Numbered from the stretch's first letter, positions 21,386-33,009 are shown. The stretch: DNA of 64,000 bases from Parasponia andersonii (GCA_002914805.1 JXTB01000304.1:296279-360278), one strand, 5' to 3'. Notes: generated by a model from the letters alone, not told the origin. Numbers and translations are program-made.

Positions 21386-24300
21386 ATGACCCAAGTATAC
21401 TCCGTCAAGCAGCTTGTCGAGTCCAGTTGTGTCAAGTCATCTGTTCCATCGTCGTATGTCTTCCCTGGAAACCCCGACTACAATTCTATAGTTTCAGACC
21501 AAGCAGAAGGAATCCCTACCGTTGATTTCTCTTTACTTACTTCTGGTAATCCAGATCAAAGGTCCAAAATGATCAAGGATCTCGGCAATGCATGCCGCGA
21601 ATGGGGTTTCTTTATGGTATATAAATTTACTATATATTATTTTCCTTTTCCCGTTTCTTGAAGTTTCTTTTACGTGATTTACATATCTCATAATTCTTAC
21701 TAGCACACTTTTTTTTTTTTTAAAGTAATTTGAAGAACATGTAGGTTACAAAACGACGGGGCCTATACAAGTTAATAACATGAAGGAATTAACTTTTTTG
21801 GGGGGGGGGGGGAAGAGAGAACTAATTTGGTGAACTTAATTTCAGGTTACAAACCACGGAGTGCCTTACAAGTTGATCGACGATATGATGAGTGGAAGTG
21901 GAGATTTTTTTGATCTAAGGGAAGAAGAGAAGCGAGATTATGCTGGAAAAACATTGTTTGATCCCATAAGGTGGGGAACAGGCTTCAACCCAAAAGTTGA
22001 CAAGGCATTACTTTGGAGGGATTATCTCAAAATCCACGTTCATCCTCAATTCAATGCCCCTAAGAAGCCTGCCGGATTCAGGTTAATACCTAATATATAG
22101 TACTTAATTAACCCCATCATCCCAACTCAAAATTTTGAAAGTTTAGCATTTATATTAATGTTGCTCTTATTTGTTCTATTTTGTGCTATATATGGTGGAA
22201 ATCGTGAGAACACCAACTTTCTCCGAAACTTCACAAACAAAAAAAGGAGACCAAAAAAAAAAAAAAGGTAAATAAATAAAAGATAACAAAAAATAAGCTT
22301 TTATTTTTTTCGGAAAAAAAGTACCCCAGGGGGCATTTTTTTCTCGATAAAGATGATATAAACAATTCTCGCCACACGTACAGCAACCAGTGTCTAGCTA
22401 CGTCAGCGCATGTTTCCTTATCTTGAGTTGTCGGTTTTCCCAGAAACATCGTGTTGTAGAAGCACCAAAGATAATGGTGTACTATTGGTGTTATATAATA
22501 TTCTTTCTAGTACTAGTAGCCGTAGACTTGTAGGTAGCTAGCTTTATTCAGGGAATAAAAAAAAGGCCTCCTATCATTTTTGAGGTAGAAAAAACAGTTA
22601 CATAAATCTTTGGACAGTCAAGATAGAATAATGTGCATTAATTATTTTTAGCTGATCAAATTTAAAACCATAATATTGTTCATTATTTCTAACTATAATT
22701 TAAATAGTGAGACTCTTGAAGAATATAGCAAAAAATCCCGAGAAGTGGCGAGTGAATTGCTGAAAGGAATATCGAAAAGCTTGGGGCTGGAGGAAAGCTA
22801 CATAAACAAGAAGATGGAGATGGAATCAGGATTATGTCATCAGCTGCTAGTCGTCAATCTGTACCCTCCGTGCCCATCACAACCAGAGCTTGTGATGGGC
22901 CTGCCTCCACACACGGACCACGGCCTAGTAACCCTTCTAATGCAAAACCAACTTTGTGGGCTTCAGGTCTTCCACCATCACAAGTGGGTACCAGTCAAAC
23001 CTCTTCCATACTCACTTCTTGTCAACATTGGCGATCATATGGAGGTAAACTACTGCTACGCGTACTATTAATCTACGATTGATATACGATTTGCCATACC
23101 TAGTGGTGTCTACAACATTATATAATAGGATTTTTGGCATGATTGATCTTTATATTTTTTGTGATTGACAAAATGGTCCCTAAATTATTATTTTTTGTAA
23201 TTAAGTCCCTAAGTTTTAAAATTTTGGCAATTAAGCTCTTTTTGTGAGTAATTGTTAAAATATTAGATAGAATTAAGCATTTTTAAGTTACATGTAAGGT
23301 TTTTGAATGCCAAAATCAATATTTTATTGATATTAGTTGGAATTGAAAGGAATATAGTTAAGAATTAACAATATTTAACAATATAATATAAAAAATTTAA
23401 AAAATAAAAAAATAAAAAAACTCAAAAATTTGAAATTTTCTCTTAAAATTTCTTTGTATTTCCCTTCTAAGTTAATTATTGCTAGTAAAATACCAATTTA
23501 TTTCACTTAAACATGTTCAATTCATAAAAATTTTAATATCAACAAACAAAATAAACTTAATTATAAAAATTTTTAAAACTTAAAGACTTAATTGCCAAAA
23601 AAATTAACTTAGAGACCATTTTGTGAATCTGGGAATAACATAAGGACCAAACATGCCAATAACCCTATAGTATTATATTTAAAAAAACATTATAGTTCGT
23701 AAAAATAATCGTTCTCTTCCTAGAAATGTAATTTCACCGTTCAAGTGGCCATAATTTCAGGATGATAGTTGAAAAAAGTAAGATAAGGGCGTGTCTTATG
23801 ATACTGATTAGTACTAATTATAATAAGTCGGCAACTATAGAAATTTGAGAATACTGTAGGTGGTTTGAATTTTTTTCTCAATCAATCATGATGTAACATA
23901 ACGGTAATGAATATTTTATCTAAACTAAGTGAGTGATGCTAATGGGCCCACGATGTCCCAAACAATGAAAAAACACACCGTTAAAGGTGGGAAGGGTGGA
24001 AGCCCTTTACTGTTTAAATTTCCTAATTTCTATCCTGTTTAATTAATTGTCATGCTTGTAAAACATAATATGCCATATTCGTGAGAGATTTATTTTTTTT
24101 TCCCTTTTTTTAATCAAAGTAGAAGACTATCTGTTGTATGAAGAATTGAATGATTTATGGCTTTATTAGATATTGAGCAATGGGGAGTACAAGAGCGTGG
24201 TGCACAGGGCAGTTGTGAATAGTAAAGCAACAAGAATATCAATAGGAACATCACACGGGCCACCGCTTGACACCATTGTAAGTCCGGCGGAAGAGCTGGT

Positions 24301-24409
24301 GACTCGTGCTCCAGCATATCGAGGAATCCGGTACAGGGAATACTTGGAGCTTCAGCAAAGCTACCAGCTCAATGGGAAGTCCTGCTTGGACCGTCTTCGC
24401 ATTAACTGA
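21386..24409 (+). CDS. 2-oxoglutarate/Fe(II)-dependent dioxygenase (2ODD19-like)
   Basis: Four exons: 21386-21616, 21846-22081, 22708-23044 and 24170-24409, with GT...AG introns and consistent phases (0, 2, 0). They make 1044 nt and 347 residues. The N-terminal DIOX_N domain (IPTVDFSLL, ACREWGFFM) is followed by the 2OG-FeII oxygenase fold. The iron ligands are His224, Asp226 (PPHTDHGL) and His280 (VVHRAVVN), and the 2-oxoglutarate site is Arg290-x-Ser292, so all catalytic residues are present. Such soluble DOXC-class enzymes hydroxylate or desaturate small molecules such as phenylpropanoids or hormones using 2-oxoglutarate and O2. The exact substrate cannot be read. Closest by recall are proteins named '2-oxoglutarate-dependent dioxygenase 19-like'. 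Small insertions relative to the family lie near residues 199-200 and 213. Intron 3 contains a transposon. Confidence 0.9.
23128..23665. mobile_element. MULE-like non-autonomous element (MITE) in dioxygenase intron 3
   Basis: A 538-bp AT-rich segment whose two ends are inverted repeats of about 100 bases. The left end begins GGATTTTTGGCATG and has CAAAATGGTCCCTAA. The right end, read on the minus strand, begins GGGTTATTGGCATG and has CAAAATGGTCTCTAA. Flanks TATATAATA (23119-23127) and TATAGTATT (23666-23674) agree at 6 of 9 positions, suggesting a degraded 9-bp duplication as made by Mutator-type elements. No ORF is inside. Confidence 0.7.
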
Positions 24410-24975
24410 AAACTTGGAGTAGTTTTGTTATTTCCAAATATTACAATGGTGCATTACTATGCATTGTGCATTTACAAGAATATTGGGTGATCAAACTCCA
24501 GTTTGGTTTCTTTCATTTAAATGTTTCGGTGATTGTTTTGTGGATTCCCATGGCTAGCTAAATATCCAATTCTCTATGTCCCATATTGTAAGTGCTCTTT
24601 TTGGTTTGGTACTCGCAGATTATGTATTGTTTTTTCCTGGCTAGGCTTTTTCTCAAATAAGTTGTTTTTAGCCAGCTTTAGGAAGGCATATTCTTGGAGA
24701 GTATTCACCAAAAAAAAAAAAATTTTTTTTTACACGACCTTTGGACTATGTCCCAGATTTTCACGATCCTTTTAATTTTGGGGTTGTTTCGTAAATAGAC
24801 TCTCTCTCTCTCTTTCTGACATTTGATCTACTATACTTATTTGGTGCCTAACAATCAATGTTTTAACTTATGTTTCAACGTCTGGTATTGATTATCATTA
24901 CATCACTACTTTTGTGAGCAATTACCTACGTGAGGCAATCATTTTCAATCTTAGTTGTTGAGGTCTTATACTTAT
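24410..24975. other. 3' flank of the dioxygenase gene and insertion target of T2
   Basis: AT-rich sequence with no other gene. From about 24855 it becomes one unit of a tandem repeat (CAATGTTTTAACTTATGTTT...GAGGTCTTATACTT) that resumes beyond T2 at 38051. The last five bases, CTTAT (24971-24975), are the left target duplication of T2. Confidence 0.7.
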
Positions 24976-25843
24976 TGTGGGACCCGTTCCCAAGCCATAC
25001 GCCATGTGGATGGTAGAGCGGTTGAACAGGTCACAAAAGGGGCTTACCATCCGACAGGTATCGAGAGTGATTAGTTAAAGGCCACACGGGTCGCACGTGA
25101 TCTACCAATCGGCCATTGAGCCGTCCGAAGTTAGGACTGAGTCCATCACAGACCCTGGACAGTTTTGGCCCAGTCCGACCCTTACCTCAACAGGTGGGGG
25201 GTCGGTTGCCCCAAGGTTACCTCGACAGTTGGGGGGGGGAGGGTCAGAAACCCCAAGGATCTTCCACCTGAATACAATGGAAAGCAACTCACGACTCCAG
25301 ACCCTGACAGAGCATTTAATGTAATCCTGGGTAGGCGTGCGTAAGGGGCAAGCCGTCCTGACAAAACAGCGATTCATCCAAATCTCACCCTTGACAGATT
25401 CAAGCCGTAGGAGGCGGTGGAAATCAGGCTACGGCGATACAGAGGAGATCACGGAAATCTCGGTCCGTGACTTTGGAAATAGACTTTGAGCAGGAAGGTA
25501 CTCAGTCCGAAGATTGAGGCCCGCATGGTTCACGATCTCAGGACTATACATATATGAGCCATGCGTTCCCGAGAGGGACATGTACGCTTACAGAGAGAAA
25601 TATATAAAAAAGCTTAAGAGCAAAAAACATACATATATACTGAACTAATTCCTTGCTACCCTGTATCAAAGATAAAACCACTGACTTAAGCATTAGAGAA
25701 TCTTTGCAGGTAGCCATCCCTGCCTCTCTGACCCTGCTTGGACTTCAGAGTACTTTGGGATAGCGAGGACACGTGGACAGTTGGAGAACACATCATCGGC
25801 GGTTCAGAGACACGTGGACGGCTGGTGAGAAACCGCTCCAACA
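24976..25843 (+). repeat. 5' LTR of T2
   Basis: From TGTGGGACCCGTTCCC to AACCGCTCCAACA. A likely LTR TATA element is ACTATACATATATGAG near 25544. By hand there are about 20 differences from the 3' LTR in the first 260 aligned bases, mostly transitions. It is much less diverged than the T1 pair. Confidence 0.93.
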
Positions 25844-25862
25844 GTTTGGCGCCGTCTGTGGG
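25844..25862 (+). other. T2 primer-binding site
   Basis: GTTTGGCGCCGTCTGTGGG begins at the base after the LTR. TGGCGCCG fits the 3' end complement of a plant tRNA (tRNA-Asp-like core); assignment by family knowledge. Confidence 0.75.
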
Positions 25863-25956
25863 AAAGAACGGTTGAGTGTGAGAAAAAGAGTAGAAGACTC
25901 GCTATCACACTCTCCATGAACAAAAAGTCATACAACGTCTGATAGCACCCTCAAGA

Positions 25957-27524
25957 ATGACAACCAGGAGCGCACGTCTCGATGCCGAAGGGAGCTCCCG
26001 AGAAGCACGACCGGATCTGGAGTAGAAGCTGGATCAGATGCTTGCCGCCATTGCAGAAGCAAACTGAAAGGCAGACATGGCCCACGAAGCCATCCTGGGT
26101 TTAAGGGACGAAGTCGCAGAGGTATGCAGAGATAACGCCCGCCTCAAAGGGCTGCCGGCGAGTGAAGACAGGACCCAGCGGAGAGAAGATTTTGACGAAG
26201 AGGTCCAGCAAGAATTCGGAAATCAACCGCGAGGGGAAGCTCCCATACCCTCCGAATCGCATATGCAGGGGGCACGTCAAAGTTAGTCAAGACCCTTCCA
26301 AACCAGGGGTGCAATGGGCAGAAGACACCATGGAAGCCCAGGAGGTACGCCTCCCGACTGGAAGCAAGAGATGATGGCGGAGTTGGGTAAGAGACTCGGG
26401 GCCCATCACAGCCAGACCTCCGACGATCTGGCAGAGCAAACTGTGCGAGGAATCAACCGGATAGCCTTCGCCGACTGGATCCAGATGGAGCCCAGGCCGA
26501 GGGACTTCACGACCCTAACCTTCAGGCCGTTCGAGGGAAAAACCGACCCCCTCGACCATATATACCACTTTCAGCAGAAGATGGCTTTAGAGACCAGGGA
26601 CGAGGCCGTGATCTGTAAAGTCTTCTCTACGATCCTGGCAGGACCAGCCCTACTGTGGTTCAGGCAGCTCCCGGAAAAATCCATAAACGGGTTTGAAGAT
26701 TTCTGCAAACTCTTCTTGAAGTAGTACGCAGGTATGCGGAGACAGCAAAAAACCATGCGAGACCTGGACCAATTAGAGCAGGCCGCAGATGAGTCTCTGC
26801 GACAGTACCTCTCGCGCTTCCTCAAGGTAATGTCCCTGGTCTATAATGCCGACTCAGTCCAAGCCGCAGGCTCATTCGTCAGGAGCCTGTAGCCAGGATC
26901 AATGTTATCGGACCACCTCCTCCTGAATCTTCCGTACGATATGGCGGACGTTCAAGCGAAGTCAGAGGGGGTATTCAGGGTATTGGAAAGCCACTAGAAG
27001 GCGCTCAAAACCTCCACCGCGATAACAATGACACTAGTACAAATCCCGGCTCCGCAAGGGATGAAGATGCCCTCGCCGGGCTAAGGGCCGGCCCCAAAGC
27101 AGGAAGCCCCTGACGTAACAGTCAGGAAGATGGCAAGAGGAGGAAGACATCTCACGACCCCCTGCCGAGGTATGAGCTCAACACGCCGATCGACATGATC
27201 TACCTCCAAAACAAGGACAGGGGCATTTTCAAAGACCCGCCCAAATCTGGCGTCCCTGAGCATATGAAGAACAGGAGCAGGTATTGCCAGTTTCATAAAG
27301 ACTTCGGCCACGACACCGTCCGCTGCCGTAGCCTTTACGCACAGGTCATGATGGCAATCCATGCTGGCAGGCTGAAACAGTACGTGAAAACCGGCGGAGC
27401 CCAGTCGCTGGAAGACGTCGCCAGGTCTAAAAAAGGGAAGCAGATCCAAGCCTCTGGGTCAGGAGAGCAGACCTTGAGGATAGTGCCGACCATAGTGGGC
27501 AGGCCAGAGCCGACCCAAGATTAA
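25957..27524 (+). pseudogene. T2 gag with in-frame stops
   Basis: The start is ATG 25957 (MTTRSARLDAEGSS). In-frame TAG 26023 and TGA 26065 follow. The capsid domain (Retrotrans_gag type) is readable at 26314-26724 (RPFEGKTDPLDHIYHF, GPALLWFRQLPEKSINGFED), then a TAG at 26722. A second capsid part (RDLDQLEQAADESLRQYL) follows in the same frame. A frame change near 27000-27190 leads to the nucleocapsid, whose finger YCQFHKDFGHDTVRCRSL has the CX2HX4HX4C pattern seen in Tat Gag proteins rather than the usual CCHC. The protein would assemble the particle and package RNA. Confidence 0.85.
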
Positions 27525-27563
27525 GAGGAGAAGGAGAAATGCCTCAAAAGAACTGAGGGAAGG

Positions 27564-28148
27564 GTGAAGCGCCTGAGGGGGATGGGGCATTCCGTCAACC
27601 ATTTGATGTCAGGAGAGAGCCGCACCTCTGCCACCCCCATCATTTTCACCCAACAAGATCTAACTACGGTGCACCAGCCTCACGACGACCCCCTGGTGAT
27701 TAAGTTGCAGATCGGCTCCGTATTGGTCAGGAAGGTCCTGGTCGATAGTGGCAGCAGCGTCGATATCCTGTTCCTCAGCACATTCGAGAATATGGGTCTG
27801 GATCGAAGTGCGCTCAGGCCGACCTGTCAGCCACTGTTCACTTTCGACAGCACGAGGGTCTGCCTTTTGGGCATCGTGACCCTGAATGTTTGTGCTGCCA
27901 GGAGATGCTTGGACGTGGATTTCGTCGTCATTGACTGCCAGTCCTCCTTCAATGTTATCAAGGGTAGGGGATGGATCCACGCCATGCATGGGGTCGCTTC
28001 TACCCTCCACCAGGTCTTAAGATGTCTATCAAAGGACGGTACCTACACGATAGACATCAGGGGAGACCAAGCCTCTACAAAGAAATGCTTTTCAGCCGCA
28101 CTGAGGGGAGCCGACGCGGGTACAAGCACCGCAACCGGGAAAGGATAG
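27564..28148 (+). pseudogene. T2 aspartic protease region
   Basis: In the same frame as the nucleocapsid, separated from it by a TAA near 27522. The active-site motif LVDSGSSVDILF is intact, followed by FNVIKGRGWIHAM and STLHQVLR, which are typical landmarks of plant Ty3/gypsy proteases. The frame ends at 28148. The next domain starts in another frame after a small deletion near 28260. The protease would cleave Gag-Pol during particle maturation. Confidence 0.85.
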
Positions 28149-28175
28149 CAATTAGAGGACCGCCCACCAGCGTAC

Positions 28176-29595
28176 ATGAAGCGAATCGAAGAGGAATCTG
28201 ACGGTCCCGAATCCACGATCGAGGAGCTGGTAGCAGTCCCTTTGAAAGAGACAGAGCCGGTGGGGCCTTACTACCCGAGGAGCAAAAGAACGAAATGTTG
28301 GAATTCCTGAAGTGGAACGAGGACGTGTTTGCGTGGTCCTATGACGACATGCCCGAGATAGACCCCACACACACCTACCACCGGCTGAACATAGATGATA
28401 ATTTCCCGTCAGTTAGGCAGAAGCCCCGAAGGTTCGCACCAGAGAAAAACAGGGCGATCAACAAGGAGGTAGAGAAGCTGCTAGAGAACGGTCTGATCAG
28501 GGAATGCGTGTACCCGCATTGGGTCTCCAACCCAGTAGTGGTGAAGAAGAAAAATGGTGACGACCGTATATACATAGACTTCACAAACCTGAACAAGGCC
28601 TGTCCGAAGGATAGCTTCCCTCTACCGAAAATCGACCAAATGATAGATGCAATGGTGGGATTCAACAGAATGAGCTTTTTAGATGCCTATTCTGGGTACA
28701 ACCAGATTTCCCTGTACGCGGAAGACCAGATCCATACGGCTTTTATCACGAAGCGGGGTCTGTACTGCTACAGGCGTATGCCGTTTGGCTTGAAGAACGC
28801 GGGGGCAACCTACCAAAGATTCATGAATAAAATGTTCGCCGGGCTGTTAGGGGAGACGATGGAGGTCTATATTGACAATATGGTCGTGAAGAGCAGAAAA
28901 GATTCAGACCATCTGAGACACCTAGACGAATGTTTTCAGATACTGAGGCAATATCGGATACGTCTGAATCCCAAGAAATGTGTATTTGGGGTGTCCTCCG
29001 GTCAATTCCTGGGACATATCGTGAGCAGGAGGGGTATTGAGGCAAACCCGACCCAGCTGACCTCGATCGCAAATGTGCNNNNNNNNNNNNNNNNNNNNNN
29101 TTTGGGGTGTCCTCCGGTCAATTCCTGGGACATATCGTGAGCAGGAGGGGTATTGAGGCAAACCCGACCCAGCTGACCTCGATCGCAAATGTGCAGAGAC
29201 CCTCGACTGTTCGGGAGGTCCAATGCCTAGTCAGAAAGATAGCCGCCCTCAGCCGATTCGTCTCCAAGATGTCCAACCGGTGCAAGCCTTTCTTCCAATG
29301 CTTGAAGAAACGCTCCACTGTCGTCTGGAGGGAGGAACAGGACAGGGCACTGACAGATCTCAAGATGTATTTGAGTCACCCACCTATCCTGGCTTCCCCA
29401 GCAGAAGGGGAGCGCCTGTACGCCTATTTAGCGGTATCCAAAGTAGCGATCAGCGCCGTACTATTCATCGAGAAAGACGGCAAGCAGAAACCAATGTTTT
29501 ACATAAGCCGCATACTCCTGGATGCCGAGACACGATACAGTGTGGCAGAAAAGCTGGTCCTTGCTCTGGTTAACGGTAAAAGGAAACTCTGGTAG
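28176..29595 (+). pseudogene. T2 reverse transcriptase and degenerate first RNase H
   Basis: Readable from 28295 (FAWSYDDMPEIDPTHTYHRL). RT landmarks are FTNLNKACPKD, FLDAYSGYNQI and RRMPFGLKNAGATYQRF. The catalytic box is YIDNM (near 28870) instead of YIDDM, so a metal-binding Asp is lost. At 28985-29194 an assembly artefact duplicates 94 bases around 22 Ns. Taking the region only once restores one frame from 28295 to 29595. The first RNase H reads YLAVSKVAISAVLF, lacking the usual catalytic Asp, as expected in the Tat lineage, where a second RNase H took over. A TAG at 29593-29595, probably from CAG, ends the frame. Confidence 0.88.
28985..29194. other. Assembly artefact: 94-bp exact repeat around a 22-base N gap
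   Basis: 28985-29078 and 29101-29194 are identical base for base and flank Ns at 29079-29100. This is the signature of two overlapping contig ends joined without merging. Confidence 0.95.
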
Positions 29596-29619
29596 TACTT
29601 TGAGGCACACTCGGTCACC

Positions 29620-30918
29620 GTGTATACTGATTTCCCTATCCGTCAAATTTTGGCCAAGCCAGACTTGTTGGGACGACTGACCAAATGGGCCATCGAGCTG
29701 GGAATATACGATATCGAGTATCGGCCTAGAGCGGCGAAGAAAGGACAGGTCATGGCGGATTTTTTGGCGAAAATCGAGTCCTTTGGCGAGCAGCATGACC
29801 CGTGTCAGATGTCCCAGCTCCGCCCCCCTTCAGCAGCCTGGACGCTTCACACCGACAGATCCACGAATGCCTCGGGGTCAGGTATTGGGATAGTCTTGCA
29901 GACCCCAACGGGTCTTAAGATTGAGAAGGTGTTGAGGCTCAGCTTCCAGGCGACTAACAATGAGGCAAAGTACGAAGCACTGTTGCAAGGCCTTGAGCTG
30001 GCACTGCACTTCGGAGTGGAGGACATTGCAGTAAAGACCGACTCACAGTTGATCGCAGGTCAGGTCAGGGGAGACTTCGAAGTAAAAGAACCGAGGTTGC
30101 ACAGGTACTTCTCCAAGGTAATGGGGGCAAAAGCTCGTTTTGACAATTTCAATATCGAACCAATTCCAAGGGAGATGAACCAGAGGGCCGACGAGCTAGC
30201 TAAGAGTGCGTCAATCGGGGGTACGGCTGGAAGCATAGAAGTTCTCCTAGAAGGCGAGAGCATGGAAGACCCCCTGCAGACCCCCGCGCACCATGTGTTC
30301 GCAACTGGAACTGCTGATGAAGGGTGGATGAAGCCCATTACCCAGTATTTGACGTTGGGGAACTTACCCGTAGACCCCCAAGAAGCAAGGTCGGTCAGGT
30401 TGAAGGCAGCCAGATACTCGATGGTGGGGGAACGATTATACAGGAGATCGACGATGGAACCAATGTTGTGGTGCATAGGTCCTGATGAAGCACAAAAGCT
30501 AATGGAGGAAATCCACGAGGGAGTATGTGGCAACCACTCCGGCGGATGCAGCCTCGCCCACAAGGCTCTAACGGCTGGATACTTCTGGCCATACATGATG
30601 ACAGAGGTGGCTCGATTCGTCAAAAAATGTGATAAGTGCCAGAGGTTCGCCCCAATGAAATGCCAGCTCACGGATGTACTTCATTCGAACATAACCCCCT
30701 GGCCGTTTGCCAAATGGGGTCTGGACATCATCAGAGAGCTCCCCAGAAGTCTAGGGGGAAGGAGGTATGTCCTGTTAGCCACGGATTACTTCACCAAATG
30801 GGTAGAAGCTGAAGCCTATGCGACTGTTAGCAAGACAGACACGATTAACTTCTTCTGGAAGAACATAATCTGTCGATTCGGGATTCCGAAAGAGATACAC
30901 ACTGATCATGGCATGTAG
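29620..30918 (+). pseudogene. T2 second (archaeal-type) RNase H and integrase N-half
   Basis: In the same frame as RT after one stop. The second RNase H starts at WTLHTDRSTN. Its catalytic Asp is there, but the usual NNEAEYEAL is NNEAKYEAL, so the catalytic Glu is Lys. KTDSQLI and RADELAK supply the other acids. Two RNase H modules in this order are diagnostic for the plant Tat clade (established knowledge). Integrase follows: zinc finger HEGVCGNHSGG...CDKCQRF, then the core with Asp in WGLDIIREL and Asp in HTDHGM. A TAG at 30916-30918, where Gln is expected, stops the frame. Confidence 0.88.
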
Positions 30919-31551
30919 TTCCAAAATGCTAAGGTCAAGGAATTGTGCGAGCTGTATGATATAAGGCTCAGTTTCTCTTCCGTGAACTACCCCTAGGGGA
31001 ACGGCTAAGCGGAGGCAACAAACAAAGCCATATTCAGTAACATCAAAAAGAACCTGCAGGAGGCTAAAGGCAAGTGGTTAGAAGAGCTGCCGGCCGTCGT
31101 ATGGGCTCATCGAACCACGGAGCGGAGGTCGACCGGAAGAACGCCATTCGCCATGGTCTACGGATCAGAGGCTGTGATCCCGACAAAGGTCGGCCTCTCG
31201 ACCCTCTGCTCCGAAGTGGTAAAAAATGCCCCCTTAAACGAACTCTAGCTAAGCCGTAACACCGACCTCCTGGAGGAAACGAGAGATATGGCCCTGGTCC
31301 ACCTGGCTTCATACCACCAACATGCCAGCACCTACTACGCAAAAAAGGTTAGTACTCGGCGGTTCAATGCCGGGGATTGGGTCTTGAAAGTTAGAATAGA
31401 GAATTCCTCGAAACTGGATTCCAATTGGATCGGACCCTATGAAGTGATCAAAGCACTCGACAATGGTGCATATATCTTGAAAGAGCTCAAGATGGGAAAA
31501 AACCTGCCGAACATGTGGAACGCTCAGCACTTGAAAAAATATTACGTGTAA
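30919..31551 (+). pseudogene. T2 integrase C-half
   Basis: Continues in the same frame: FQNAKVKELCELYD, a TAG in NYP*GNG, a TAA, then the third catalytic acid in AEATNKAIF. A further TAG lies near 31246. The last open stretch carries RRFNAGDWVLKV and ends AQHLKKYYV at 31551. There is no chromodomain, in agreement with a non-chromovirus lineage. Confidence 0.85.
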
Positions 31552-31639
31552 GACACATACGTATGATGTAAGACCATGTGAATGCCTATGTTGTTGAAAA
31601 GCCTAAATATTAAACAGGTCTAGTTCTATTTTTCCGCAC

Positions 31640-32995
31640 AGATTTATCTTTGGGGTTGCTATGGAAAAGAGGTTTGCCAACAGCGACAGACCCCACACTC
31701 TATTCACGCGTGAGACCCATGTGAGCATTCATGTTATTATAAAACGTAATTCCGGAATAGGTTAAGGTCTTCCGGAAAAGGGTCTGCCCTCACTGGCAGA
31801 CTCGACGCTTCAGTTGTGTGGGCAAAAGATACCAGGTTGCTACGGAAGAGGGTCTGCCCATAGTGGCAGATCCAACGTTTTGTTTGCGCAGGCTAAAAAT
31901 ACTACTAGATTGCCGCGGAAAATGGGGCCTTCCACAGTTGCGGACCATATGCACTATTTGCGTAATAAATGCTCGCACTATGGGACTCACGTCGCTCGTC
32001 GACGACCCGAGAAAACGTGCGAAGAGGAAACTGCTGTGCAACAAAAACTTGCCAGCAGACCNTTACATCGCTCGTCGACGACCCGAGAAAACGTGCAAAG
32101 AGGAAACTGCTGTGTAACAAAAATTTGCCAGCAGACCTCGAAAATGCTCGCACTATGGGACTCGCGCTCATCGACGACCCGAGAAAACGTGCGAAGAGGA
32201 AACTGTTGTGCAACAAAAACTTGCCAGCAGACCTCGAAAATGCTCGTGCTATGGGACTCACGTCACTCGTCGATGACCCGAGAAAATGTACGAAGAGGAA
32301 ACTGCCGTGCAACAAAAACTTGCCAGCAGACCTCGAAAATGCTCGCGCTATAGGACTCATGTCGCTCGTCGATGACCCGAGAAAACATGCGAAGTGGAAA
32401 CTACTGTGCAACAAGAACTTGCCAACAGACCTCGAAAATGCTCGCACTATAGGCCTCACATTGCTCGTCGACGACCCGAGAAAACGTGCGAAGAGGAAAC
32501 TGCTGTGCAGCAAAAACTTGCCAGCAGACCTCGAAAATGCTCGCACTATGGGACTCACGTCGCTCGTCGACGATCTGAGAAAACGTGCAAAGAGGAAACT
32601 ACTGTGCAGCAAAAACTTGTCAGCAAACCTCAAAAATGCTCGCACTATGGGACTCACGTCGCTTGTCGATGACTCAAGAAAACGTGCGAAGAGGAAGCTC
32701 ACACTATAGGACTCACATCGCTCGTTGACGACCCGAGAAAACGTGCGAAGAGGAAACTGTTGTGCAACCAAAACTTGCCAGCAGATCTCAAAAACGCTCG
32801 TACTATGGGAATTACGTCGCTCATCGACGGCCCGAGAAAATGTACGAAGAAGAAACTGCTCTGCAACCAAAAACTTGCCAATAGACCTCGAAAACGATCA
32901 TACTCTTGGAATCGAATCGGGCAATAAAACACTTGTCGATGACCCAAGAAAACGTACGAAGAGAAAGAGGGTATGCAACCTAAAAGTTTGCCAGC
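31640..32995. repeat. 99-bp minisatellite in T2
   Basis: About nine to ten units marked by GACCCGAGAAAACGTGCGAAG and TTGCCAGCAGACCTCG. Successive ACCTCG marks at 32135, 32231, 32330, 32429, 32528 and 32627 give periods of 96 then 99. A less regular set of related units runs from about 31640 to 31960. Because 99 is a multiple of three, long spurious frames stay open on both strands. One N is at 32062. Tandem arrays in this 3' region are a known habit of Tat/Ogre elements. Confidence 0.9.
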
Positions 32996-33009
32996 GGACC
33001 CCCCAAGGA

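Noticed and set aside
30060..30671. A 203-residue minus-strand frame
   Set aside because: It is a shadow of RNase H/integrase coding sequence on plus with recognisable catalytic motifs.
31905..32870. A 321-residue open frame on minus, and 179-246-residue frames on plus, in T2
   Set aside because: They run through the 99-bp minisatellite. A period divisible by three keeps frames open by chance, and the translations are simple repeats crossing an N.
31960..32995. CRISPR-like appearance of regularly spaced repeats
   Set aside because: The units are contiguous 99-bp repeats with no unique spacers, inside a plant retrotransposon.
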